64,000 nucleotides of DNA from Lactonifactor sp. BIOML-A5 (GTDB lineage: Bacteria; Bacillota; Clostridia; Lachnospirales; Lachnospiraceae): positions 57,624-121,623 of the forward strand of contig NZ_WKYV01000015.1 in NCBI RefSeq assembly GCF_009677585.1. Direction: 5' to 3'. The notes below the pieces were generated by a model. That model was not told where the DNA came from, ran no database searches, and saw nothing but the letters and a program-made list of their open reading frames with translations. Positions 15,775 through 23,139 of this stretch are shown here, in pieces; the stretch's first letter is position 1; each line of letters begins with the position of its first letter. A program made the position numbers and the translations under genes.

Positions 15775-16076
15775 AAACGAAACTTTCATATTATCACTGA
15801 TATTAACACGGTAGAAACTATGTATATTGCCTTGCTTGTCAAAGCCTTTTATAATTTGTCTATCTAACCAAAAATATCCTTCTTTTAAGTTGGATAGTTT
15901 TTCGCCAGTTACATCTCTTAAAAATGTGAGATATTCATTGTAAATTGGATTCACTCAATACCTAAGTGTAATGTACATTACTTTTTAACTAGTATTATCT
16001 TTACCTTTCTTTGCTAATATTGACGTTTGCAACCGTCTAATTTTTTATTCTCTAATTCCAAATGAAAGTTTCGTTT
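15775..16076. other. Putative invertible DNA segment bounded by 15-bp inverted repeats
   Basis: AAACGAAACTTTCAT at 15775-15789 is the exact reverse complement of ATGAAAGTTTCGTTT at 16062-16076. Between them, on the minus strand, lies the missing N-terminal part of the PP-loop protein encoded at 16062. Flipping the 272-bp interior fuses both parts in frame through the repeat itself (codons Met-Lys-Val-Ser-Phe) and also rebuilds a TTTCATTTGGA-type leader seen before other genes here. The interior also holds a 14-bp palindrome GTAATGTACATTAC (15968-15981). Confidence 0.75.
15790..15954 (-). pseudogene. Inverted N-terminal coding segment of the PP-loop protein
   Basis: From GTG 15954 the minus strand encodes about 55 residues including LKEGYFWLDRQIIKGFDKQG and IHSFYRVNISDN, the usual N-terminal region of phage PAPS-reductase-like proteins, then runs into the inverted repeat. 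Beyond the repeat the frame continues only as meaningless sequence on the far strand of the neighbouring gene. In the present orientation this piece is detached from its gene. Confidence 0.7.
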
Positions 16077-17222
16077 TTGAGTAAGTCAAAAAGTTACTCA
16101 GATATTGATAATATTGAATTGATAAGTTGGCGTGAACTTATTGATATGAATAAGGATCATTTACAAAAAATAGAAACATATTCTTTGAATTTAATCAAAG
16201 AAAAAATGAAGAAATATAAAGAGTATACTTCGCTTATCCCTGTATCAATGGGAAAAGACTCTATGGTTGTTGCTTATCTAATAAGAAGTTTATATCCAGA
16301 TACTAAAGCAATTTTTAATAACACTTCACTTGATTGTGCTGATACATACTTAATGGTTAAAGCTTTTCCTAATTGTGAAATTATGAATCCAGATAAAGGA
16401 TTTTACCAATATGTAGATTCAGACCATATGATTCCAACTAGATTTGCAAGGTTCTGTTGTAGAATTTTTAAAGTAGGAGTTATGGTTTCCAAGTTGGATC
16501 ATGAACATCCATATTTAATGTGGATGGGAATGAGAAATGAAGAATCATCTACAAGAGCTGGGTATGAAGATGAATGGATAAATGAATCCGAATGGGGAAG
16601 CACGAAATGGCAAGGGGTACTTCCTATTAGAAAATGGACGGAATTAGATATTTGGCTATATACCTTATGGAAGAATATAGATATAAATCCAAAATATAAA
16701 AAAGGATATAGTAGATGTGGGTGCCATTGTGCTTGCCCCTATTACACTAAGACAACATGGGTTCTTGATAGATATTTTTATCCAAAAGCTTATGCCAGAT
16801 GGAGAAAGATATTAAGAGATGATTTTGTATTAAATAAAAAGTGGTTGATTATGAATTGCACAATGGAAGAATACGAAACACAGGCTTGGAATGGTGGAAC
16901 TTTTAGAGACGAACCGACACAAGAAGTCATTAAAGAGTTTGCTAAATATAATAATTTAGAGGTTGAGATAGCACAAAAATATTTTAACAAATATTGTTCT
17001 GAATGTACTTATGGTAAAGATAAAGAAGGAAATCCAAAGCCAACAAGAATAAAATCAAAAGAAGTATTGGCTATGAATATGAAATTGCATGGTAGAAATA
17101 CAAATAAATTCCTATGCAAAAAGTGTCTTAAAAAATTGTATGACATGGATGATAAAAAGTGGGATGAACATGTAAAGTCATTTAAACAAGCTGGATGTGC
17201 TTTATTTGATAAAGAGGAATAA
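16062..17222 (+). CDS. PAPS-reductase-like PP-loop ATP pyrophosphatase (5' end detached)
   Basis: 386 residues. PP-loop motif VSMGKDSMVVAYL near residue 65 (Met replaces the usual second Gly), followed by the adenosine-phosphosulfate-reductase fold elements: FARFCCRIFK, WMGMRNEESSTRAG, WQGVLPIRKWTELDIWLY, and two cysteine clusters (RCGCHCACPYY; CSECTY..CKKC) that may bind metal. Such proteins activate a substrate with ATP and are related to CysH and DndC. No ribosome site precedes ATG 16062, because this ATG lies inside an inverted repeat; the real start is on the inverted segment 15790-15954. Expression is therefore expected only after inversion, or from weak internal initiation. Substrate unknown. 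Confidence 0.8.
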   Translation: MKVSFLSKSKSYSDIDNIELISWRELIDMNKDHLQKIETYSLNLIKEKMKKYKEYTSLIPVSMGKDSMVVAYLIRSLYPDTKAIFNNTSLDCADTYLMVKAFPNCEIMNPDKGFYQYVDSDHMIPTRFARFCCRIFKVGVMVSKLDHEHPYLMWMGMRNEESSTRAGYEDEWINESEWGSTKWQGVLPIRKWTELDIWLYTLWKNIDINPKYKKGYSRCGCHCACPYYTKTTWVLDRYFYPKAYARWRKILRDDFVLNKKWLIMNCTMEEYETQAWNGGTFRDEPTQEVIKEFAKYNNLEVEIAQKYFNKYCSECTYGKDKEGNPKPTRIKSKEVLAMNMKLHGRNTNKFLCKKCLKKLYDMDDKKWDEHVKSFKQAGCALFDKEE

Positions 17223-17263
17223 GATATGAAACGTGAATTTTAAGAGGTGATTGGAGAAGTAAA

Positions 17264-17446
17264 ATGAAATATATTGCAGTCAGAACTTATGGTAATGGGA
17301 AACATATGAATAAGGTACATCCAATGTATTTTGACTACCTATCTCAGGTGGAAGCTTATGTTGCAGACTTAAATACGAAAGATACAGAAGATTCAGAAAA
17401 GTGGATTGTTATGCCAATAACAGAGTATGTCGGCAAGGTTTGGTAA
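17264..17446 (+). CDS. Small hypothetical protein (60 aa)
   Basis: ATG after GGAGAAG. Reads MKYIAVRTYGNGKHMNKVHP then helix and strand; no motif. Overlap with next leader. Confidence 0.5.
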   Translation: MKYIAVRTYGNGKHMNKVHPMYFDYLSQVEAYVADLNTKDTEDSEKWIVMPITEYVGKVW

Positions 17447-17460
17447 GGAGAGTGAATGAT

Positions 17461-17676
17461 ATGGTAGAGACAAGTAATGGTAGAAACTGTAGAGACTGCA
17501 GTAAATCTAATGTATGTAAGTATCAGGAAACAGTCGTTGAAGAGGTTGAAAAATTAATTAGTCAAGTTGATGAACTGAAATTACCATTATCTATAAATAT
17601 TAATTGTAGAGAATTTTCAGGTAGAGAATCAACAATAAGAGGTATGGAAGGAGAATTAATTGGTAGGAAAATATAA
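17461..17676 (+). CDS. Cysteine-containing hypothetical protein (71 aa)
   Basis: ATG 17461 after AAGGAGAG. Starts with NCRDCSKSNVCKY, a C-x2-C...C pattern like a small zinc site, then a helix (EEVEKLISQVDELKLP). The frame is open upstream but that part overlaps the previous gene. Next gene overlaps it by 17 nt. Confidence 0.55.
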   Translation: MVETSNGRNCRDCSKSNVCKYQETVVEEVEKLISQVDELKLPLSININCREFSGRESTIRGMEGELIGRKI

Positions 17677-17998
17677 AGTAATTACTTTATGCGGTAGTAC
17701 GAAGTTTAAAAATGAATTTATAAAAGTGCAGAAAGTGCTTACCTTGCAGGAATACATAGTAATTTCGGTTGGTTTGTTTGGACACGCTGGCGATACCGAG
17801 GTTTGGTCAGAAGCTACAAAAGATATGTTAGACGATATGCATAAGAGAAAAATTGATATGGCTGATGAGATTTTTGTAATTAATAAGAATGGTTATATTG
17901 GTTCATCTACAAGATCAGAGATTGAATATGCTAAGTCAAAACAGATTCCAATAACATATCTAGAACCGGAACTATTTAATGGGGATACAATTAAATGA
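17660..17998 (+). CDS. Nucleoside 2-deoxyribosyltransferase-like protein
   Basis: 112 residues from TTG 17660, after GGAAGGAG. CGSTKFKNEFIK, FGHAGDTEVW, KIDMADEIFVINKNGYIG and SSTRSEIEYAKSK are characteristic of the DUF4406/deoxyribosyltransferase fold that handles nucleotides or nucleotide sugars. Intact. A second, broken member follows at 18110. Confidence 0.7.
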   Translation: MVGKYKVITLCGSTKFKNEFIKVQKVLTLQEYIVISVGLFGHAGDTEVWSEATKDMLDDMHKRKIDMADEIFVINKNGYIGSSTRSEIEYAKSKQIPITYLEPELFNGDTIK

Positions 17999-18030
17999 AT
18001 TGCGACTTTTATTTGAAAAGAGGGATAAGT

Positions 18031-18162
18031 ATATTTAAATTAATACGCAATATTCTTGAAACATATCTTGAATTGCAAACTGAAAAACTTAAGGAAAACA
18101 GACGAATAAATTTTATCAGAAAGAGAAAGTGCTATTACAAAAGCAAAGGAATATGTTGGTGA
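18031..18162 (+). CDS. Short ORF with AUA start, probable gene fragment
   Basis: AAAGAGGG (18017-18024) is followed after 6 nt by ATA, starting a frame IFKLIRNILETYLELQTEKL, helical and amphipathic. After about 25 residues the character changes to a basic tail that overlaps, in another frame, the deoxyribosyltransferase remnant, so a deletion may have fused two genes. Confidence 0.35.
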   Translation: MFKLIRNILETYLELQTEKLKENRRINFIRKRKCYYKSKGICW

Positions 18163-18358
18163 AGAAGTAGAAATAATTGATACATTTTATACGAATTTTT
18201 CTTCAGACGCAAAACCCCTTGAATATCTGGCTAGAAGTATTGCTGATTTAGCAAAAGCGGATGTAGCATATTTTGCAAAAGGTTGGGATGAGAAGTGTGG
18301 CTGCAAGATTGAATATGAGTGTGCTACTCAATATGGAATTGCTACTATTACGGATTAG
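18110..18358 (+). pseudogene. Deoxyribosyltransferase-like protein, N-terminus missing
   Basis: Open frame without start codon: ILSERESAITKAKEYVGEEV, then IADLAKADVAYFAKGWDEK and GCKIEYECATQYG, clear C-terminal two thirds of the DUF4406 family. The nucleotide-binding first strand is gone; a TAA stands at 18107-18109. Confidence 0.6.
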
Positions 18359-18366
18359 GAGAAAAT

Positions 18367-18627
18367 ATGAAAGTTGATATTTCAAAGAAAATTATTACTT
18401 TAGATAATCAAAAACTATCTGATGAAATTGAGAAATATGAGTGTATTAGCAATCAGACAGCGTACTTATTTATGAGTCAGAACACAATGAAAGCGTTGAC
18501 TGATTTAATAGCAACGAGAATTCCATTTATGGAAATTAATACAGATGATTGTATTCTTGCTAAATATAAGGAAAGAAAAGTATTTCAGAACGATGAGCTA
18601 GAATTTGGTGAAATAGAAATCCGATAA
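18367..18627 (+). CDS. Hypothetical phage protein (86 aa)
   Basis: ATG 18367 after AGGAGAAAAT. Contains QTAYLFMSQNTMKALTDL, a helix reminiscent of phage proteins of unknown role. An upstream in-frame extension overlaps the preceding remnant and is unlikely. Confidence 0.55.
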   Translation: MKVDISKKIITLDNQKLSDEIEKYECISNQTAYLFMSQNTMKALTDLIATRIPFMEINTDDCILAKYKERKVFQNDELEFGEIEIR

Positions 18628-18670
18628 AACTTCGATTTCATTTGGAGAATAGATAGGTGGAGGTGAAAAT

Positions 18671-18928
18671 ATGCATCATTTGGCATGTGATGAATTGGAA
18701 ATGCTTATTGAGGATTTAAAATCAAACAGTGCGGTAGGGAACAATTATCTCGACACATGGGATTATGAAGATGATTATTCTCATAATGAAATAGACAAAG
18801 CGAGAGATGATTTTTTAGAAGCTGCAAATGATTATTTATCCAAAAACAATTATCCATATATTATGAGAGAAGTATGTGAAAACGCTAGATTATGTGATAA
18901 AGATACTGGCGAGATATTAAGAGGATAA
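18671..18928 (+). CDS. Acidic hypothetical protein (85 aa)
   Basis: ATG after GGAGGTG. Very acidic (DTWDYEDDYSHNEIDKARDD), ends with CDKDTGEILRG. Leader contains TTTCATTTGGAGAATA, shared with 19756. Unknown. Confidence 0.55.
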   Translation: MHHLACDELEMLIEDLKSNSAVGNNYLDTWDYEDDYSHNEIDKARDDFLEAANDYLSKNNYPYIMREVCENARLCDKDTGEILRG

Positions 18929-18946
18929 AGGTGGGGTAGAAGATAA

Positions 18947-19264
18947 TTGAGATTTTATTATGAAAACATTAGTGGCGATTCTGGGCATTTCACATTAAAG
19001 AAAACAGAAATTCCAAAAGCAATAATGTCAGCATGGAATATAGAAGCTGAATTATACATTGTTGCTGACAAGATAGACAAATGCAAAAAAGTAATAATAT
19101 TAATATTTGCACCATATGAAGGTAACGAAGTTAATAATGAATGGCTTAAAGACTATGGATTATATTTAAAAGACGGAGATGGATTTAGAGAATTACATTA
19201 TATAGCAGATGATAGTCTTGCGTGGAAACCTGATAATTGGGAAGGGATATTACAACTAATTTAA
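18947..19264 (+). CDS. Hypothetical phage protein (105 aa)
   Basis: TTG 18947 after GGTGGGGTAG. Mixed alpha/beta, with KKVIILIFAPYEGNE as a central strand. No family recognised. Confidence 0.5.
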   Translation: MRFYYENISGDSGHFTLKKTEIPKAIMSAWNIEAELYIVADKIDKCKKVIILIFAPYEGNEVNNEWLKDYGLYLKDGDGFRELHYIADDSLAWKPDNWEGILQLI

Positions 19265-19281
19265 AAAGGAGAAGTTAATTA

Positions 19282-19512
19282 TTGAGAAGTAGAAATTTAA
19301 AAAGTAGAATCGCAGAGGGTGGAATTACCGCACTAGTTATTATTTTGATTATTGCGGTTGCGTATGGGTTTAGTTGGATTGTGACTTGTGGGATTATTAA
19401 GCTAATTACAATATGTTTTGGGTTAACTTTCAAGTGGAATGTTGCAACAGGTATTTGGTTAGTAATTTGTATTTTGAAATCTGTATTCAATATAACAGTT
19501 AAGAGTAAATAA
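19282..19512 (+). CDS. Small membrane protein, two TM helices
   Basis: 76 residues; a basic start (RSRNLKSR) is followed by two hydrophobic stretches, GGITALVIILIIAVAYGFSW and a second one through LVICILKSVF. TTG start after AAAGGAGAAG. Could be a holin-like or exclusion protein, but size and position alone do not show that. Confidence 0.55.
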   Translation: MRSRNLKSRIAEGGITALVIILIIAVAYGFSWIVTCGIIKLITICFGLTFKWNVATGIWLVICILKSVFNITVKSK

Positions 19513-19524
19513 GGAGACAAAATA

Positions 19525-19734
19525 ATGGTTAAAACAAAAATAACAGAAACAACAGAGAAATATGATAAAGACGGCAAACTCGTAGAGAGAATTATACGAG
19601 AAGAAACTACCGATGATGACACAATTTATTATTCACCACAGATTAATCCAATTATTAGTCCATATAGATATTCAGATACCTCAGATGGTGTTGAATATTT
19701 GAAATATCAACCAACATGTCATTGTTCTGAGTAA
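19525..19734 (+). CDS. Small hypothetical protein (69 aa)
   Basis: ATG after AAGGAGAC. Begins with a regular beta-hairpin-like TKITETTEKYDKDGKLVERI, ends CHCSE. Unknown. Confidence 0.5.
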   Translation: MVKTKITETTEKYDKDGKLVERIIREETTDDDTIYYSPQINPIISPYRYSDTSDGVEYLKYQPTCHCSE

Positions 19735-19777
19735 TATTAAGTTGATGAATTGTTTCTTTCATTTGGAGAATAAATGA

Positions 19778-20271
19778 ATGACACATAAAAACAAAAAAAG
19801 AAAGGATAAGCAAAAAATGAAAGTAACAACAGAGTTAAAAATTTAATTAAAAGGTCGTTCTCTGAAAAGAGGGTATCTGTCGAAAGAGAAGCAAAAACTA
19901 CTTCACAAAAAGAATATGATAGCCTGCTTAAAAAGGTTGAACAGAGCAAAGAATATAAGCAATTAGTGAAAGCTGCCAATGCTTTTACGGAAGCGTTTGA
20001 TGAATACAAAACATCTAGCACATATGAAAGATCAAAACCATGGTATTCAACATCAATGTTTACTAATTTGCGATACAATATTGAGGCAAAGAATATTTTC
20101 GGTAGCAATATAACATCCTACATAAAGTACAATGATGAAACTATGGCATCCGTTAGAGAAAAGATAAAAGAAATTGATTTAGCGGAAGAGTCGCTTTTGA
20201 TTAAGTTGACGTATGAAAAGGATATTGAGACGATTCGCGCCATGCTTGCTGAATACGATATCACAATTTAA
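19778..20271 (+). pseudogene. Hypothetical helical phage protein, frameshifted in a poly-A run
   Basis: ATG 19778 after TTGGAGAATAA starts MTHKNKKRKDKQK. Adding one A to the six-A run at 19812-19817 joins this to a long frame (NNRVKNLIKRSFSEKRVS onwards) that has no start codon of its own and ends at 20271; restored length about 165 aa. As written, only the part from GTG 19966 could be made, with no ribosome site. Confidence 0.55.
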
Positions 20272-20354
20272 AAATAAAATTTCTGTTTCATCTGATGATG
20301 ATATTAACCTGTTTGACGGCAGATTAATATTTAAGACAACACACAATACATAAG

Positions 20355-20572
20355 TTCATAATTCACAAAAACAAACATTATAAACTTTTGTTGGGTGCTA
20401 AAACAGCCACCCTTGGGATTTTGTACCCTAAAATAGCTGTTTTGGATATAGATTTTTACATAAATCTACCCTATTTAATCAGTTCCGAAAGGGCTGTTCA
20501 TTATAAGTTATTAGCTTTAGGTAATTATTATTTTATTACAAATTTTAAACATATTATAGGAGGACTTTTTAA
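20355..20572 (+). promoter_or_regulatory. Structured leader and weak promoter before the replication operon
   Basis: A possible promoter is TTCATA (20355-20360), 17 bp, TTATAA (20378-20383). The leader then has AAAACAGC (20400-20407) pairing with GCTGTTTT (20436-20443) around an inner GGG/CCC pair. AGGAGG ends 7 nt before the ATG at 20573. A 62-codon frame at 20388 in this region lacks a ribosome site and is rejected. No known riboswitch recognised. Confidence 0.4.
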
Positions 20573-21529
20573 ATGAAAGAACTAAAAAACAGAGTAACAG
20601 TAACAGGTAAGTTGGTGAAGAACAACATCGAGGAATTCAAGACCAAGAAAGGTGAAGATGCTATCGGTGGTAGCCTTATTTTAAGAACTGCTGATAACAG
20701 TGAACATGAAATCAGATTCTATGCTAACAAGTATAAGAAGGATGAAAACAAGAACTTCACATCAGAAGAAAGCTATTTCTATCAGAAGTACATGGACGCA
20801 AAAGAAAATCTGAAGGATATTGAGCATTGTTCAGAAGGTGAAAATCCTGACATTATCTCTATTACAGATGGTATGTTCACAGACAATGACTTCAAGGGTA
20901 ACGATGGTAATGTAGTTTCTACAAATACTATCTCTGCAAGATTCATCAATAAGGTAGAGCCAAAGGATTATGATTCTACAGTATTGGAAGCTAAGTTTGA
21001 GGTAGAAGGTATTATCGAGAAGATTGAAGATGAAGTTGTTAAGAGTGTTCCTACTGGCAATCTTGTAGTAGTTATGAACGCTATTGGACAGACAGCAGAT
21101 GGATTTGGCAAGGATGCTGTTTACACAGCAGATAAGTTAATTCCTGTAAAGATGATTGTTGATAAGTCTATGGCTACTGCCTTTAGACAGGCTGGTTACT
21201 ACGAAGGTGCTTATACAAAGTTAGTTGGTACAGTTATCAACTCTGTTGAAATTGTTAAACAGGTGGAAAAGGCTGCGTTTGGTACAGATATCGAGAAGGA
21301 AGTAAGAAGTTTTATTCGTAAGAATGAAGTCAAGTCTGGTACAGCAGTTAGCACAATCTTTGAGCATGAACTTACTCAGGAAATTGTAGATGCATTAAAG
21401 GCTAAGAGAAAGGCTAAGTTAGCAGAAATTAAGAGTGGTAATGCAAATAGCGGAGAAGATTTGCCTTTCAAGCCTGATACTAGCACACCAGCTCCACAGA
21501 CTACATACAATCCATTCGCTCAGAACTAA
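20573..21529 (+). CDS. SSB-like single-stranded DNA-binding protein
   Basis: 318 residues; first gene of the replication block, strong AGGAGG. Begins MKELKNRVTVTGKLVKNNI, an OB-fold-like strand pattern, followed by alternating strands and a charged C-terminus that ends in a flexible Pro/Thr-rich tail with DLPFKPDT and YNPFAQN, reminiscent of the partner-binding tails of SSB proteins. It is longer than bacterial SSB. By position ahead of recombinase, helicase and primase it most likely coats ssDNA during replication (inference). Confidence 0.6.
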   Translation: MKELKNRVTVTGKLVKNNIEEFKTKKGEDAIGGSLILRTADNSEHEIRFYANKYKKDENKNFTSEESYFYQKYMDAKENLKDIEHCSEGENPDIISITDGMFTDNDFKGNDGNVVSTNTISARFINKVEPKDYDSTVLEAKFEVEGIIEKIEDEVVKSVPTGNLVVVMNAIGQTADGFGKDAVYTADKLIPVKMIVDKSMATAFRQAGYYEGAYTKLVGTVINSVEIVKQVEKAAFGTDIEKEVRSFIRKNEVKSGTAVSTIFEHELTQEIVDALKAKRKAKLAEIKSGNANSGEDLPFKPDTSTPAPQTTYNPFAQN

Positions 21530-21542
21530 TTAACATGACAAA

Positions 21543-21568
21543 GCCTATCTGAGTTATCTCAGATAGGC
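21543..21568 (+). other. Strong intercistronic hairpin
   Basis: GCCTATCTGAG-TTAT-CTCAGATAGGC, an 11-bp perfect stem after the SSB-like gene. No T run follows, so it is more likely an RNA-stability or attenuation hairpin that lets the first gene be expressed above the rest. Confidence 0.65.
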
Positions 21569-21608
21569 AAATATTAAAAAATATTTATAAAGGAGATACA
21601 CATAATTT

Positions 21609-22598
21609 ATGATGATTAATTTATTAGATTTAACACCAAATAAGGTATCCGTAGACTTAACACAGTATTCAACAGTTCTTATGGGTGATACAGGTGTTGG
21701 TAAGACAACTACACTTATGAAGTTTTTAAAGGAATTAGTACCTGATAAAGAGCCGTTCTTCTTAGAGTTTGAAGATAGATTCCAGAATATCCCTGGTATT
21801 ATGGCAGTCAAGATTGATACAATGTCTGATTTTAAGTCAGTTATTGGTCAGTTAAGAAATCCTGCATTGAAGGAAAAGTTCTCTTGTATCGTAATCGACA
21901 CTTTGGACAAGTATGAAGAATTCTGTGAGAGATATGTCTTAGAGAATAGAGACGCTGAGATTCTTAAAGATGTTGGTGCATTTGGTGAAGGTTCTCTTCG
22001 TTTCAAGAGCGCATTAAGAAATATCGGTGTTATTCAGAGTCTTGGTTATACTGTTCATTTTATTGCACAGTCTACACATTCCAAGGACTTTGATACAAAG
22101 AAGGAAAGTGATGCTCTCAAGTTAAATAAGAATACATTCTCTTACTGTAGAGAAGCTGCTTTCTTAGTTGGTTATATGTATGCAGATGGTAAGGGTGAGA
22201 GATATATCACATTCAAGAAGTCTGATAAGTACCCTGACCTCAAGGATACATTTGGTTTACCAGAAAAAATCAATGTTAAAGATTTGAAATCTGTGTGGAC
22301 TAAGGCAGTTGAAGATTTGGGTGGAGATTTCACTACAAAGGAGAAGACTATTGATAAGACTACACCTGTTGAAGATTTTGAATCTATCAAAGCAAAGGGT
22401 ATTGAATTAGGTGGTTTATTAGCATCTAACGGACACTTAGCTGAAGCAACAGCAGTATTACAGAGAAATCTCGGTCTTGATGATAACGGTAATGTGAAGA
22501 TGTTTGATACTTTGAGAGATACACAGCTCGACTTAACTAAGGTTATTGTTATGGAACTCGAAGAACTCATTCAGAAGTTTGGTATTAAGACAAACTAA
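21609..22598 (+). CDS. Sak4-type RecA-like ATPase (AAA_24)
   Basis: 329 residues. Walker A MGDTGVGKTTTLMKF near residue 30, Walker B-like CIVIDTLDKYEEF near 100, a sensor-like VHFIAQSTHSKDF near 160. This is the pattern of the phage nucleotide-binding protein family that includes Sak4 single-strand annealing ATPases. Follows the SSB-like gene, the usual pairing for such annealing proteins. A C-terminal extension of about 80 residues is helical. Confidence 0.75.
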   Translation: MMINLLDLTPNKVSVDLTQYSTVLMGDTGVGKTTTLMKFLKELVPDKEPFFLEFEDRFQNIPGIMAVKIDTMSDFKSVIGQLRNPALKEKFSCIVIDTLDKYEEFCERYVLENRDAEILKDVGAFGEGSLRFKSALRNIGVIQSLGYTVHFIAQSTHSKDFDTKKESDALKLNKNTFSYCREAAFLVGYMYADGKGERYITFKKSDKYPDLKDTFGLPEKINVKDLKSVWTKAVEDLGGDFTTKEKTIDKTTPVEDFESIKAKGIELGGLLASNGHLAEATAVLQRNLGLDDNGNVKMFDTLRDTQLDLTKVIVMELEELIQKFGIKTN

Positions 22599-22641
22599 TT
22601 ATTATGGGAGGGTAACACCTCCCAATGTAAAGTAGGTGCGT

Positions 22642-23139
22642 ATGGCTAGATTATCAACATGTAAGAGTTGTGGTAAGAAACTACAACCAGAAGAAAAATG
22701 TAGTCACGCTTCCAAAACATATTGCAAAGAATGTTATGAAAAAATCCTAAGAGATAGTGATGAATATAAGCAGTTAATAGAGTTTATTTGTACTCATTAT
22801 GAGATTGAAAGACCAACTGGTTTCATGTTGAAACAGATAAAAGATATGAGAATAGAATTTGGATGGTCTTATGCAGCTATGACTTATACATTATGGTACT
22901 GCAAAGAAGTATTAGGAAAGCAATTACTTGAAAAATATGGAGTTGCGTTGATTAAACACTTCTATGAAGAAGCGAGTAATTATTATTCTCAACAAGAAAA
23001 GATGAAAGAGCAGATGAAACGATTGGAAAATGTAGAAGTTAAAACAAAGGTTGTTAAGCGAAATCAGAGTAAATCTACTAACAGTAATTCATCACTTATC
23101 AATTTAGGAAATCTATTGGAAGGTGGTGACATTCATTAA
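22642..23139 (+). CDS. Zinc-ribbon replication-associated protein
   Basis: About 165 residues from ATG 22642 (GTG 22636 alternative). N-terminal zinc ribbon STCKSCGKK...CKEC, helical domain (FGWSYAAMTYTLWYCKEVLG) and a basic Ser/Asn-rich tail. In front is a 7-bp hairpin TGGGAGG/CCTCCCA (22604-22623). Overlap with the helicase gene suggests a helicase-loader or primosome role, but this is inferred from position only. Confidence 0.55.
   Translation: MARLSTCKSCGKKLQPEEKCSHASKTYCKECYEKILRDSDEYKQLIEFICTHYEIERPTGFMLKQIKDMRIEFGWSYAAMTYTLWYCKEVLGKQLLEKYGVALIKHFYEEASNYYSQQEKMKEQMKRLENVEVKTKVVKRNQSKSTNSNSSLINLGNLLEGGDIH

Noticed and set aside
15553..15790. Minus-strand continuation of the inverted segment over the 15194 gene
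   Set aside because: Beyond the inverted repeat the frame is only the complement of a plus-strand gene; only 15790-15954 reads like a real protein.
20388..20576. 62-codon ORF before the SSB-like gene
   Set aside because: No ribosome site, lies across a leader with inverted repeats, product has no sensible character.
21543..21568. Intrinsic terminator after the SSB-like gene
   Set aside because: Stem is strong but no T run follows, and the replication genes continue without a new promoter; kept as an RNA hairpin instead.
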